A DNA stretch of 64,000 nt, from NCBI GenBank assembly GCA_028869135.1, contig JAGWTC010000001.1, forward strand, positions 165,916 through 229,915, given 5' to 3'. The position numbers and the translations under genes are program-made. How positions within the stretch are numbered: position 1 is the first letter of the stretch; each line of letters opens with the position of its first letter. Below the pieces are notes generated by a model. That model had not been told where the DNA came from. It worked only from the letters and a program-made list of their open reading frames with translations, and ran no database searches. Source of the stretch: Rhodocyclaceae bacterium. GTDB taxonomy: Bacteria; Pseudomonadota; Gammaproteobacteria; Burkholderiales; Rhodocyclaceae. Shown here piece by piece: positions 39,733 to 49,737 of this stretch.

Positions 39733-41019
39733 TTGAACCAAGCCACACCGACGCCCCAAACCCTCACCGACAAGATCTCCTGTCAAAGCGACTACGATCC
39801 GAATGCCATGACCGTTTCCCGGGCGCAGGATTTCATCCTGTCGCTGCTGGAGCCCGTCGACGGCATCGAGCGTGTGTTCGTGCGCCAGGCTTTGGGCCGC
39901 GTGCTGGCCGAGGATGCCGTGTCGCCGATCAATGTGCCCGCCGCCGACAATTCGGCCATGGACGGGTATGCGGCGCGCTTCGCCGACATTTCCGGCGATG
40001 CGCCGGCCCGTCTCAAGGTGGCCGGCACCGTGCTCGCCGGTCATCCGAGCCCGGCAGCGCTGCAGCCCGGCGAAGCCCTGCGCATCATGACCGGGGCGGT
40101 GATTCCGTCCGGTGTAGATACCGTGGTGATTCAGGAAGTGACTGAAACCGATGGCGAGCATGTCGTCATCCCACCCGGCCAGAAGCAGGGCCAGAACATT
40201 CGCCGCGCCGGCGAGGACCTGCGCGCAGGCCACCCCGCCATCGTTGCCGGCAAGCTGCTTCGCCCCGCCGAGCTCGGCTTGCTCGCTTCCATCGGCGCCG
40301 CCGAAGTCAGCGTACGCCGCCGCGTGCGCGTCGCCATGTTTTCCACCGGCGACGAACTCAAGTCGCTTGGCACTCCGCTCGCAGGCGGCGATGTCTATGA
40401 CAGCAACCGCTACACCATGTGGGGCGTGCTGACGCGCCTGGGCTGCGAGATCATCGACATGGGCGTGATTCCCGACGATCCGGCCAAGCTCGAAACCGCC
40501 TTCAGGTCGGCCTCCGAAAATGCCGACGTCATTCTCACCAGCGGCGGCGTGTCGGTCGGCGACGCCGACTTCGTGAAGACCATGATGACCCGCCTCGGCG
40601 AAGTGCTGTTCTGGAAGATCGCCATGAAGCCCGGTCGTCCCATGGCCTTCGGCCGTATCGGCAAGGCCTGGCTGTTCGGCCTGCCCGGCAACCCGGTCGC
40701 CGTGATGGTCACCTTCTACCAGTTCGTAAGACTGTCGCTGCTGAAGCTCGCCGGCGTCAGCCCGGTGCTGCCGCTGCCGACCTTCGGCGTGCCGGTGAGC
40801 GTCAATCTCAAGAAGAATCCCGGCCGCACCGAGTTCCTGCGCGCCGCACTGAGCCTCAACGAACAGGGACAATGGACCGTCGCGCCTGCCGGCGCCCAGG
40901 GCTCGGGCGTACTGCGCTCGATGTCGGAAGCCAACTGCTTCATCGTCCTCGAACACGAACGCGGCAACGTTGCCGCCGGCGAAACCGTGCAGGTGCAGCC
41001 GATGGAAGGTCTGGTGTAA
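39733..41019 (+). CDS. moeA: Molybdopterin molybdenumtransferase MoeA
   Basis: 428 residues; inserts molybdate into adenylylated molybdopterin. The order of domains is normal, with PAADNSAMDGYA, TGAVIPSGVDTVV, FSTGDEL and TSGGVSVGDADF (the MPT-binding MoCF domain), then GLPGNPVAVMV. The start is probably TTG 39733, which has AGGGAGA about 7 bases upstream and gives the cysteine-containing extension (ISCQSDYDPNAM) common in betaproteobacterial MoeA; ATG 39808 is the alternative. Followed by a hairpin terminator. Confidence 0.95.
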   Translation: MNQATPTPQTLTDKISCQSDYDPNAMTVSRAQDFILSLLEPVDGIERVFVRQALGRVLAEDAVSPINVPAADNSAMDGYAARFADISGDAPARLKVAGTVLAGHPSPAALQPGEALRIMTGAVIPSGVDTVVIQEVTETDGEHVVIPPGQKQGQNIRRAGEDLRAGHPAIVAGKLLRPAELGLLASIGAAEVSVRRRVRVAMFSTGDELKSLGTPLAGGDVYDSNRYTMWGVLTRLGCEIIDMGVIPDDPAKLETAFRSASENADVILTSGGVSVGDADFVKTMMTRLGEVLFWKIAMKPGRPMAFGRIGKAWLFGLPGNPVAVMVTFYQFVRLSLLKLAGVSPVLPLPTFGVPVSVNLKKNPGRTEFLRAALSLNEQGQWTVAPAGAQGSGVLRSMSEANCFIVLEHERGNVAAGETVQVQPMEGLV

Positions 41020-41072
41020 TGCAACCCGCGGGCGCCTGGCGCCAACCTTGTTCGGCCTGTGGCTGAATTTCG

Positions 41073-41100
41073 CAAAATGGCCGCTAATGCGGCCATTTTG
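41073..41100. terminator. Bidirectional hairpin between moeA and the dehydrogenase gene
   Basis: A perfect 12-bp stem, CAAAATGGCCGC (41073-41084) and GCGGCCATTTTG (41089-41100), encloses TAAT. Short A and T runs flank the GC core on both sides, as expected between convergent genes. Confidence 0.8.
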
Positions 41101-41101
41101 T

Positions 41102-42058
41102 TCAACTCATCAGGTTGCGTGGCGAGCCTTGAACAAATGCTTCGATATTGTCGATAAGCTGATTCGCCAGGGTCTGCATCGCTTCATCGCTGGCCCAGGC
41201 GACGTGCGGCGTGAGAATGAAGCCCGGATGGTCGCACAGCGCATTGAAGGGATGATCGGGGGGCGGCGGCTCCTGGCTGACGACGTCGAACCCGGCCCCG
41301 GAAATCCTGCCGGCCTTGAGCGCTACGGCCAGTTCGGCCTCATCGACGAGACCACCGCGCGCGGTATTGATCAAAATCGGCCGCCGCGCCATCCGCTCGA
41401 ACTCAGCCGTGCCGATCAGATTGCGCGTCTCGGAGTTCAAAGGGCAATGCAGGCTGATGACGTCGCTCTGCGCCAGCACCTCGTCGAAAGGCGTATAGCC
41501 GGCCTCGACCGTTGCACGGCCCTTGCGCCCGGCCTGCAGGACGCGCATGCCCAGGGCGCGTCCGATGTTGGCGGCGCCCTGCCCCAGCACGCCGTTGCCG
41601 ACGATGCCCAGCGTGGCGCCATGTAGTTCGCCGATGGGATAGTCGAAGAAACAAAAGGTACCCACCTCCTGCCAGCGCCCGCGCCGCACCGCCTCGCGAT
41701 AGGCCAGCAGATTGCGACGCAAGGCGAAGATCAGCGCGAACACATGCTCGGGCACTGAATGACCGGCATAGTTGCGGATATTCGAGACCGTAATGCCGCG
41801 CCGGACGCAGGCTTGCAGATCCACATTGTCGGTGCCGGTCGCCGCCACCGCAACCATCTTCAATCGCGGCGCCTGCGCAATCGCGTCCGCCGTCAGCCTG
41901 ACCTTGTTGGTAATGACGATGTCGGCATCCGCCATATGCTCCGGCAATTGTTCGGGCGACGTCGTCTCGAAGACCCGCAGCTCGTGCGGGAAACCCAGGG
42001 GCCGCACCACGGTCTGCGGCGCCAGCGTATTGCGGTCAAGAAAAACGACTTTGAGCAT
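41102..42058 (-). CDS. D-2-hydroxyacid dehydrogenase (glycerate/hydroxypyruvate type)
   Basis: 318 residues. The NAD-binding motif LGIVGNGVLGQG and the catalytic Arg (NTARGGLVDE), Glu (VVSQEPPP) and His (LTPHVAWAS) are all present. The protein resembles HprA-type hydroxypyruvate/glycerate dehydrogenases of the serine or photorespiratory-like salvage routes, but substrate specificity within this family cannot be set from motifs. ATG 42058 begins the conserved MLKVVFLDR; the frame is open upstream to 42097. Convergent with moeA. Confidence 0.85.
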   Translation of the reverse strand: MLKVVFLDRNTLAPQTVVRPLGFPHELRVFETTSPEQLPEHMADADIVITNKVRLTADAIAQAPRLKMVAVAATGTDNVDLQACVRRGITVSNIRNYAGHSVPEHVFALIFALRRNLLAYREAVRRGRWQEVGTFCFFDYPIGELHGATLGIVGNGVLGQGAANIGRALGMRVLQAGRKGRATVEAGYTPFDEVLAQSDVISLHCPLNSETRNLIGTAEFERMARRPILINTARGGLVDEAELAVALKAGRISGAGFDVVSQEPPPPDHPFNALCDHPGFILTPHVAWASDEAMQTLANQLIDNIEAFVQGSPRNLMS

Positions 42059-42175
42059 TGTGGTGACCCATCGATAGACAGACAGCCACCATAACAAAAA
42101 TGATCGCAGGCGCGTGATTTTTGCACAGCCCCGACGCGCGCCGGACCAGCCCGGGGCACGTCGGCGACAGACAAA

Positions 42176-44662
42176 TCAGCCTGCGCGCAACGCCTCCAGC
42201 GGACGCGCCGCCAACAGGCTGCGCGAGGCCAGCACGGCGGCCAGCGGCACGACGACAGCGCCGCCAACGGCGGCCAGGGGCGGCAGCCACCAGGCCGTTG
42301 CCAGGGCGAAATTGAAGACTTGCCGGGCGAGTACCTCTCCGATCAGAAGCGCGCCGCCCGACGCGATCAGACCAGCCAACGCGCCGATGGCGGCGAACTC
42401 GACGCGCAACGCCTGTCGCAGCATGGCTTCCTGCGCCCCCAAGGCGCGCATGATCGCCAGCTCCTGGCGTCGTTCGTCAAGCACATTGAGCAAGGCGGCG
42501 TACAGCACCACGACGCCCGCCGCGAGCGTAAACAGGAAAACGAATTGCACCGCCTGCGCGACTTGCGTAATCACCGAGCGCAACTGTTTGAGAATCTGCC
42601 CGACGTCGATCACGGTGAGATTGGGAAAGCGCTGCACCAGCGCCGTGATGAAGCTGTCATGCCCGTCCGGCAGATGGAAGCTGGTAATCAGGCTCTGCGG
42701 CTGGCGTTCGAGGATGCCCGGCGGCGCGAGCACGAAGAAATTGACGCGCATCGAGTCCCAGTCGAGCTTGCGCAAGCTGCTGATGCGCATTCCAACGGGC
42801 GTACCGGCGATATCGAATTCGAGCATGTCGCCCAACTTGAGTCCCAGCGTCCTGGCGAGGCCCTCCTCGACCGAGGCTTCGTCCTTGGCTTCGGCGGAAA
42901 ACCATTGACCGGCGGTGAGGCGGTTTCCTTCGGGCAAATCCGCACGCCAGGACAGATTGAATTCGCGTTCGACGAGGCGCTGCGCGCGCTCTTCCGGATA
43001 GTCGGCCGCGCTGATCGCGCGGCCATTGACGCGCATCAGGCGAGCCCGCACCATGGGCGCGAGTTCGGCCGGCAGATCGGCCTTGGCAAACGTCGCCCGC
43101 ACCGCTTCAGCTTGGTCGGGCTGGATATTGATGACGAAACGGTTCGGCGCGTCGGCCGGCGTGGCCTTGCGCCAGGCATCGAGCAACTCTCCGCGCGTCA
43201 CCGTCAGCAACAGGATGGCCATGAATCCAAGCGCCAGCGCCACGATCTGGATGATATTGCCGCGCCGATGGCGCTGCAAACCGGCCAGCGCATAACGCGT
43301 TCCCGAACCGTCGAGCCATGGCAGATTGCGCAGGTGCGCCAAGCCGGCCAGGCCCAGCCAGGCAATCACGGCGAACACCAGAACCGCGCCGACGAAGCCG
43401 CCGATCACGTACAGGCCCAAACGCAATTCGCCGGCCACCCAGAGCATCAGGCCGGCCAGCACGGCCGCGCACAAGCCGTAGCCGAGCAGCAAGCCGCGGC
43501 TCGGTGCCCCCAGCTCTCTACGCAACACACGCAAGGTCGGCACGCGGCGCAATTGCAGCAAGGGCGGCACGGCAAAACCGAACAGCAGCAATCCGACGGC
43601 CATGCCCTGCAGCACCGGCAGCCACGAGGGCGCGGGCAGATCAGTCGCCACCAGCGCCGCGAGCGCGCGATAAAGCGTGTAGTGCGAGACATAACCGAGG
43701 AGGCAGCCCAGCGTAGCGCCGATCGCGGCCAGCAGCGCGAACTGAACCAGATACAGGCGCAGCAGCATCGCCTGCTGCGCACCGAGGCAACGCATGACGG
43801 CGCAGGGATCCAGATGGCGCTGCACATAGCGGCGCGCCGCCAGCGCAATCGCGACGGCGGCCAGCACCACGGTCAAGAGCGCCGACAGGCCGAGGAATTT
43901 CTGGGCGCGCTCCAGCGCCTGACGCATTTCCGGGCGGCCGTTCTGCGTATCCTCGATGCGTTCGCCGCGCCCGAGGCGGCTTTCGATATCGCGACGAAAC
44001 GCATGCAAGGCCGTCGCCTCGCCCGCCAGCAGCAGACGATAGGTAACGCGGGAGCCGTACTGAATCAGCTCCGTGCCCGGCAGATCGGCAAGATTCATCA
44101 TCAGGCGCGGCGCCAGCGTAAAGAAATTAACGCCGCGATCAGGCTCCAGCATGAGGATCGCCGCTACGCGAAACGCGCGCTCGCCGAGCTGCAGGGTATC
44201 GCCGACGCCGACCGACAAGGCCAGCGCGAGCCGCGCGTCGATCCAGACCGAGCCCGGCGGCGGCACGCCGACGGCGGCCTGTTCCGGCGCATTGACCGCC
44301 GTCGCGACACGCAAGCTGCCGCGCAAGGGATAAGCGACGCTGACCGCCTTGATCTCGGCCAGTTGCGCCGCATCGCGGCGGCTGACCATGCTCGGGAAGG
44401 TTTGCGTCTCGGCGGTCTGCAATCCGTGGGCCCGGGCCGCATCGAAGGCGTCAACGGCCCAGGGATGGTCCGAGACCAGCAGCAGATCGGCGCCGAGCAG
44501 TTGATTCGCTTCCTGCTCCAGCGCACGCGCGACCCGATCGGTAAAGAAGCCGACCGCCGTGAGCGCGCTGACGGCGATGATCAGCGCGGCGAGTAAAAGC
44601 CTCAGCTCCCCTGCGCGTGCATCGCGCCACAACATGCGGAAGGCCAAAGCAAAAGAATTCAT
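42176..44662 (-). CDS. ybbP: FtsX-family ABC transporter permease, YbbP-like
   Basis: 828 residues. An N-terminal helix (about 18-40) and a MacB-like periplasmic domain are followed by two FtsX-type four-helix blocks (about 255-400 and 700-820) with a second periplasmic domain between. This is the architecture of YbbP, the large permease that usually works with the ATPase YbbA; no YbbA gene adjoins it here, and LolD at 30.3 kb is a separate system. The partner may be elsewhere. The role (possibly lipid or lysophospholipid export) is not established. Confidence 0.85.
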   Translation of the reverse strand: MNSFALAFRMLWRDARAGELRLLLAALIIAVSALTAVGFFTDRVARALEQEANQLLGADLLLVSDHPWAVDAFDAARAHGLQTAETQTFPSMVSRRDAAQLAEIKAVSVAYPLRGSLRVATAVNAPEQAAVGVPPPGSVWIDARLALALSVGVGDTLQLGERAFRVAAILMLEPDRGVNFFTLAPRLMMNLADLPGTELIQYGSRVTYRLLLAGEATALHAFRRDIESRLGRGERIEDTQNGRPEMRQALERAQKFLGLSALLTVVLAAVAIALAARRYVQRHLDPCAVMRCLGAQQAMLLRLYLVQFALLAAIGATLGCLLGYVSHYTLYRALAALVATDLPAPSWLPVLQGMAVGLLLFGFAVPPLLQLRRVPTLRVLRRELGAPSRGLLLGYGLCAAVLAGLMLWVAGELRLGLYVIGGFVGAVLVFAVIAWLGLAGLAHLRNLPWLDGSGTRYALAGLQRHRRGNIIQIVALALGFMAILLLTVTRGELLDAWRKATPADAPNRFVINIQPDQAEAVRATFAKADLPAELAPMVRARLMRVNGRAISAADYPEERAQRLVEREFNLSWRADLPEGNRLTAGQWFSAEAKDEASVEEGLARTLGLKLGDMLEFDIAGTPVGMRISSLRKLDWDSMRVNFFVLAPPGILERQPQSLITSFHLPDGHDSFITALVQRFPNLTVIDVGQILKQLRSVITQVAQAVQFVFLFTLAAGVVVLYAALLNVLDERRQELAIMRALGAQEAMLRQALRVEFAAIGALAGLIASGGALLIGEVLARQVFNFALATAWWLPPLAAVGGAVVVPLAAVLASRSLLAARPLEALRAG

Positions 44663-44705
44663 GAAAAATCTTTCACCACGCAGAACACCAAGGACACGAA
44701 GCTAA

Positions 44706-44786
44706 CACCAAGAAAGCAAAACCCAAAGTTTTTGATCTTCTTGGTGAAACTTGGTGGCCTTGGTAACTTGGTGGTTCGCGTTTGAA
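44706..44786. repeat. CACCAAG/CTTGGTG hairpin repeat, copy 2
   Basis: The region between the ybbP start and the radA stop shares CACCAAGAAAG at its left end and ACTTGGTGG-TTCGCG at its right end with the prfB-moaA element at 37932-38016. Several CTTGGTG units alternate with CACCAAG units (from about 44685), so it can fold on itself. No coding potential. Confidence 0.7.
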
Positions 44787-44787
44787 T

Positions 44788-46164
44788 TCAGAGCGAACGC
44801 AAATGTTCGATGGCCTGCTCGATACGCTCAAGCGCAATGACTTCCATACCCTTGATCGCCTGCTTGGGTGCATTCGCCTTGGGAATGATGGCATGCGTGA
44901 AGCCAAGCTTGGCCGCTTCCTTCAGGCGCTCCTGCCCGCGTGGAGCCGGGCGGATCTCGCCGGCGAGACCGACTTCGCCGAAGGCGATGAGCTTTTGCGG
45001 CAGCGGCTTGTTGCGCAGGGACGAGACAATCGCCAGCAAGACCGCCAGGTCGGCGGCCGGCTCGGTGATCTTGACACCGCCAACGGCATTGACGAAGACA
45101 TCCTGATCGAAGCAGACCACGCCGGCATGGCGATGCAGCACCGCCAGCAGCATGGCGAGTCGATTCTGCTCCAGACCCACGGAAAGGCGGCGCGGGCTGG
45201 GCGAGTGCGCGGCATCGACCAGCGCCTGAATCTCGACCAGCAAAGGGCGCGTGCCCTCCTGCGTGACCATGACGCAACTGCCGGCGACTTCCTGCTCATG
45301 TTGCGAGAGGAACAATGCCGAAGGATTGGAGACTCCGCGCAAGCCCTTGTCGGTCATGGCGAAGACGCCCAATTCGTTCACCGCACCGAAGCGGTTCTTG
45401 AAGGCGCGCACCAGACGGAAGCTGGAGTTCGTGTCGCCCTCGAAATAAAGCACGGTGTCGACGATGTGCTCGAGCACGCGCGGCCCGGCCAGCGCGCCAT
45501 CCTTGGTGACATGGCCGACGAGAATGACGGTGGTGCCGCTCTGCTTGGCGAAGCGCGTCAATTGCGCCGAACATTCGCGCACCTGCGCGACCGAACCCGG
45601 CGCCGAGCTCAGCTGATCCGACCAAAGGGTCTGGATCGAGTCGATGACGGCCACATGCGGACGCTCGGCATCCAGCGTGGCGAGGATCTTTTCGAGATTG
45701 ATCTCGGCAAAGAGTTGCAGCCCGCCCATAGGCAACTGCAGGCGATGCGCGCGCAGGGCGACCTGCTCGCCGGACTCTTCGCCACTGACGTAGACGACCT
45801 TCCGGTCGAGCTCGGCAAGCTGGGAGAGCGCCTGCAGCAACAGCGTGGATTTGCCTATGCCCGGATCGCCGCCAATCAGGACCACGCCGCCGGCAACCAG
45901 CCCGCCGCCGAGCACGCGGTCGAACTCGGCAATGCCCGTCGGCTGGCGCGGCTCGTCGCGCGGCTTGATCTCGGCCAGCGCTTGCAGGCGGCCGGAGCCG
46001 GCGAGCGAAGCGTAGGAAGCGCCGAAACGGTTGCCCGGCGTGGCCGCTTCCGCAATGGTTTCGACGAGCGTGTTCCATTGCGCGCAACCGGGGCACTGGC
46101 CCTGCCACTTCGGAGAAGTCGCGCCGCATTCGGTGCAGCTATAGACGGTTTTGCTCTTTGCCAC
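44788..46164 (-). CDS. radA: DNA repair protein RadA
   Basis: 458 residues. A C4 zinc finger (CTECGATSPKWQGQCPGC) begins the protein, followed by a RecA-like ATPase (GGDPGIGKSTLL as Walker A), the RadA-specific KNRFG motif in FKNRFGAVNELGVF and a Lon-protease-like C-terminal domain. It is a branch-migration helicase working with RecA. GTG start at 46164. It lies 18 bases after alr on the same strand and is probably cotranscribed with it. Confidence 0.96.
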   Translation of the reverse strand: MAKSKTVYSCTECGATSPKWQGQCPGCAQWNTLVETIAEAATPGNRFGASYASLAGSGRLQALAEIKPRDEPRQPTGIAEFDRVLGGGLVAGGVVLIGGDPGIGKSTLLLQALSQLAELDRKVVYVSGEESGEQVALRAHRLQLPMGGLQLFAEINLEKILATLDAERPHVAVIDSIQTLWSDQLSSAPGSVAQVRECSAQLTRFAKQSGTTVILVGHVTKDGALAGPRVLEHIVDTVLYFEGDTNSSFRLVRAFKNRFGAVNELGVFAMTDKGLRGVSNPSALFLSQHEQEVAGSCVMVTQEGTRPLLVEIQALVDAAHSPSPRRLSVGLEQNRLAMLLAVLHRHAGVVCFDQDVFVNAVGGVKITEPAADLAVLLAIVSSLRNKPLPQKLIAFGEVGLAGEIRPAPRGQERLKEAAKLGFTHAIIPKANAPKQAIKGMEVIALERIEQAIEHLRSL

Positions 46165-46182
46165 GCTTGCTCACACTTGAAA

Positions 46183-47271
46183 TCAGCCGCCGATTTCCTC
46201 GATCGGCACGCGTCTGGCGAGCGCGCAGAACAATTCGTAGGAAATCGTGCCGGCAGCGGCGGCGACTTCGTCCGCAGACAGCATATGGGTTCCGTCGCTG
46301 CCCCACAGCAGCACCGGCGCCCCCGCTTCCGCGCGCGGCACCGGCTCCAGATCGACACAGAGCTTGTCCATGGAAACGCGACCGATGGTGCGCGTACGCA
46401 CGCCGCCAACGAGGATGGGCGTGCCGGTCGGCGCATGGCGCGGATAGCCGTCGGCATAGCCGCAGGCGACAACGCCGACGCGCATGGACTTGGGCGCCGT
46501 GAAGGTGCAGCCATAGCCGACCCTGTCGCCCGGCTTGAGATTGCGCGTGGCGATCAGCTTGCTGTGCAAACTCATCACCGGCTTGAGGCCGAAGCTCGCC
46601 GCCGTTGCGCCGGGGAAAGGCGAGGAGCCGTAAAGCATGATGCCCGGCCGCACCCAGTCGCCGTGCGACTCGGGGAAACGCAAAATGGCGGCGGAATTCG
46701 CCATCGACAGCGGCAGATCAAGGCCCTGCGCTGCCTTGCGAAAACAACTGAGCTGCTCGGCAATGCCGCTGTCGCCGTCGGCATCGGCAAAATGGGTCAT
46801 CAGGGTGATGCCGCCGACCGAGGCATTGCGCTTCAGCAGACGCAATACTGAAGCAAGCTCGGCGGGGTCGAAGCCGAGGCGGTTCATGCCCGTATTGAGC
46901 TTGACCGCAACATCGATCGAGTTGGGCAGCTTGCTGGCGACAAGCGCGCGCACCTGCGCCATGGAATGCACGACCGGCGTCAGCTTCAGTTCCGCGCAAC
47001 GCTGCAGATCGCTATTGTCGTAGCAACCTTCCAGCATCAGGATGGGATGCTTGACGCCAGCCGCACGCAAGGCCGCCGCGCCGTCGAACTCGATGAGGGA
47101 GAAACCGTCGGTCAGAGAGGCCAGCGTTTCAGCGACACGCAGGAGACCGTGGCCGTAGGCATTCGCCTTGACCACGCTCCATATCCTGGCGCCATCGACT
47201 CTGGCGCGCACGCGCATGTGGTTATGCGCAAGTGCCGAAAGATCCAGCGTCGCGTAAATCGGCCGCGGCAA
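46183..47271 (-). CDS. alr: Alanine racemase
   Basis: 362 residues. The PLP lysine is in WSVVKANAYGHG near residue 33 and the catalytic Tyr lies in the GYGCTF region near 255. It supplies D-alanine for peptidoglycan. TTG start at 47271 (MPRPIYATLDLSALAHN), 5 bases after the stop of the LysR regulator, so lysR-alr-radA form a run on one strand. Confidence 0.95.
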   Translation of the reverse strand: MPRPIYATLDLSALAHNHMRVRARVDGARIWSVVKANAYGHGLLRVAETLASLTDGFSLIEFDGAAALRAAGVKHPILMLEGCYDNSDLQRCAELKLTPVVHSMAQVRALVASKLPNSIDVAVKLNTGMNRLGFDPAELASVLRLLKRNASVGGITLMTHFADADGDSGIAEQLSCFRKAAQGLDLPLSMANSAAILRFPESHGDWVRPGIMLYGSSPFPGATAASFGLKPVMSLHSKLIATRNLKPGDRVGYGCTFTAPKSMRVGVVACGYADGYPRHAPTGTPILVGGVRTRTIGRVSMDKLCVDLEPVPRAEAGAPVLLWGSDGTHMLSADEVAAAAGTISYELFCALARRVPIEEIGG

Positions 47272-47276
47272 GACCC

Positions 47277-48194
47277 TTAATCCCGGGCCAGTTTGGCGGC
47301 GTTCTCGCGCATGCGCTTGGAGGCGAACTCGACGAAGGTCGTCACCAGACGCGAGCGGAACTTCTCCTTCGGGTACACCATGTACAGCGTACGCATCAAA
47401 CGCGGCTTGAGCGGAACGGTTACCAGATCGCCGAGGCGCTGCGCCTTGATGACGGAGGCACGCGAGGCGATGGCGAAACCAAGGCCGCTTTCGACCACGC
47501 CGTTGAGGGCCTCAGGGCCGCCGAGCTCCATCACGAGCTTCATATGATCGGGCTGAATCCCGTGCTCGCGCAGATACTTGTCGGTGTACTCACGCGAGCC
47601 CGATCCTACTTCGCGCGAAACATAGGGGTGCTCGGTCAGTTGCTGCGGCGTGATCTCGCTGAACTTGGCCAACGGGAAGCTCGGGCTGCAGACGACCTGC
47701 AGTTCGTCTTCGGAGCAGACCTCGACGTCGAGACCGCTCTGGCTCGGCGGCGACTCGATCAGACCGATGTCCAGCATGTGTTCGGAGACGCGCTGCTGGA
47801 TGGCCTCGGAGTTGGCCACCACCAGACGCTGGCGCACTTCCGGATAGGCCGATTTGAACTCGCCGAGAATGCGCGGCAGCATGAATTCGGCAATCGTCAT
47901 GGAGGAGCCGACGAGCAGCGAACCGCGCACCTCGCCTGTCATTTCGGCAACGCGCAGATCCATTTCGCCGGCCAGACTCAGAATGCGTTCGGCATATTCA
48001 AGCACCAGCTCGCCCGCGGGCGTCAGCGAAATGCGGCCATGGCCGCGGTCGAACAGGCGCGTGTTGAAATGCTCTTCCAGTTGCTTGATCTGGAAGGTGA
48101 CGGCGGGCTGCGTCATGAACAGAACTTCGGCGGCGCGCGTAAAAGACATCTGCTTCGCCACGGCATGAAAGACCTGCAATCTTCGATCAGCCAT
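47277..48194 (-). CDS. LysR-family transcriptional regulator
   Basis: 305 residues. The N-terminal HTH (ADRRLQVFHAVAKQMSFTRAAEVLFMTQPAVTFQIKQLE, residues 2-40) and the LysR substrate-binding domain (about 90-290) are intact. The effector and targets cannot be read from sequence; similar proteins are sometimes annotated as CysB- or CbbR-like. ATG 48194 was chosen; a TTG one codon earlier is in frame. It is divergent from lplT, so it may regulate that gene or itself. Confidence 0.88.
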   Translation of the reverse strand: MADRRLQVFHAVAKQMSFTRAAEVLFMTQPAVTFQIKQLEEHFNTRLFDRGHGRISLTPAGELVLEYAERILSLAGEMDLRVAEMTGEVRGSLLVGSSMTIAEFMLPRILGEFKSAYPEVRQRLVVANSEAIQQRVSEHMLDIGLIESPPSQSGLDVEVCSEDELQVVCSPSFPLAKFSEITPQQLTEHPYVSREVGSGSREYTDKYLREHGIQPDHMKLVMELGGPEALNGVVESGLGFAIASRASVIKAQRLGDLVTVPLKPRLMRTLYMVYPKEKFRSRLVTTFVEFASKRMRENAAKLARD

Positions 48195-48390
48195 CAATCG
48201 TCTCCAAGAATAGGTTTTATGGGGCTATTCAATCATATTTTTGAATAGCGCGATAGCCTTAAGATGAACATCTCTCTTATACCCAAGAAAACATGGGCAT
48301 ACCCAAGAAAGGCGGTCGCTCTGCTTGCGATCAAATTCGCCGAAAATGCCTGACGATAGATACAGGTTTTCGTGTTATAAAACCTGCCAA

Positions 48391-49731
48391 ATGAATCTGG
48401 GTTTCTACATCATCATGGTCGCGCAGTTTTTTTCTGCGCTGGCCGACAATGCCTTGCTCATTGCCGCAATCGCCATGCTTAGGGACATGCAGGCGCCCGA
48501 CAGCTATGCACCGCTGCTGAAAACCTTCTTTACTGTCTCCTACGTTGTTCTCGCCGCCTTCGTCGGCGCCTTCGCCGACTCCATGCCGAAGTGGCGGGTC
48601 ATGTTCATCAGCAACACCATCAAGATCGGCGGCTGCCTGCTGATGTTCTTCGGCGTGCACCCTCTCATCGCCTACGCGGTGGTGGGGCTCGGCGCAGCCG
48701 CCTATTCGCCGGCCAAGTACGGCATCCTTACCGAATATCTGCCACCGCGCCTGCTTGTCGTCGCCAACGGCTGGATCGAAGGGCTGACCGTCGGCGCCAT
48801 CATTCTCGGCACGGTGCTCGGCGGCATCCTGATCAAGCCGGAATTCGCCAGCGCGCTGCTGAGCATCAACGTCCCCTTCATCGACACCGGCATCGACACC
48901 ATGGCCGAGATGAATCTCGTCATCGTCGGCGTGCTTTATCTGGTCGCGGCGATCTTCAATCTCTACATTCCCGATACCGGCGTGGACCATGTCCCGCTGA
49001 AGAAGAATCCGATGTACCTGGTGCACGAATTCTCTCATTGCCTAAAACTGCTCTGGCGCGACAAGCTGGGGCAGATTTCGCTGGCCGTCACCACGCTGTT
49101 CTGGGGCGCCGGCGCGACACTGCAGTTCATCGTCATCGAATGGGCGAGCGCAGCGCTGGACATGGATCTCGCCCATGCCAGCATGCTGCAGGGCGTGGTT
49201 GCGATCGGCGTTGCCGTCGGCGCCATCATGGCCGCCAAGCTGATCTCGCTGCGCAAATCGGTGCGCGTGATCCCGCTCGGCATCTACATGGGTTTCGGCA
49301 TCATCGTCATGACGCTGGTGCCCTTCATTCCCGAGACCACGATCTTCAACCGGGAGTTCACGATGTTCGGCAGGGAAATCCGCATCCTGCTCGACCTGCA
49401 GATCAGCATTTCCTTCGTCCTGCTCATCATCGTCGGCGGACTGTCGGGCTTCTTCGTGGTGCCGATGAACGCCCTGCTCCAGCACCGCGGCCACGTGCTC
49501 ATGGGCGCCGGCCACTCCATCGCCGTGCAGAACTTCAACGAGAACCTGTCCATTCTCATCGTCACGACGGTCTACGCGCTGCTGATCCGCCTCCACCTGC
49601 ATATCTACTGGATCATCATCCTCTTCGGCCTGTGCGTGGCCGGACTGATGATCCTGATCAGGAAGCGGCACGAATACAATCAGCGCGAGCATGACGATGT
49701 CGCCCATCTGGACGACACCGTCTGCCACTGA
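48391..49731 (+). CDS. lplT: Lysophospholipid transporter LplT
   Basis: 446-residue MFS protein with about twelve membrane helices. MNLGFYIIMVAQFFSALADN at the N-terminus, YSPAKYGILTEYLPP and NGWIEGLTVGAIILG are LplT marks. It flips lysophospholipids to the inner leaflet for reacylation by Aas; the Aas gene is not here. ATG 48391 begins the first helix; the frame is open upstream to 48325, but that part is hydrophilic and unlike the family. No strong ribosome-binding site was seen. Convergent with the udg gene. Confidence 0.92.
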   Translation: MNLGFYIIMVAQFFSALADNALLIAAIAMLRDMQAPDSYAPLLKTFFTVSYVVLAAFVGAFADSMPKWRVMFISNTIKIGGCLLMFFGVHPLIAYAVVGLGAAAYSPAKYGILTEYLPPRLLVVANGWIEGLTVGAIILGTVLGGILIKPEFASALLSINVPFIDTGIDTMAEMNLVIVGVLYLVAAIFNLYIPDTGVDHVPLKKNPMYLVHEFSHCLKLLWRDKLGQISLAVTTLFWGAGATLQFIVIEWASAALDMDLAHASMLQGVVAIGVAVGAIMAAKLISLRKSVRVIPLGIYMGFGIIVMTLVPFIPETTIFNREFTMFGREIRILLDLQISISFVLLIIVGGLSGFFVVPMNALLQHRGHVLMGAGHSIAVQNFNENLSILIVTTVYALLIRLHLHIYWIIILFGLCVAGLMILIRKRHEYNQREHDDVAHLDDTVCH

Positions 49732-49737
49732 GCGGGA

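Noticed and set aside
42320..44596. Long plus-strand frame opposite the YbbP-like gene
   Set aside because: Antisense shadow; composition is that of a reverse-strand reading and no ribosome-binding site was seen.
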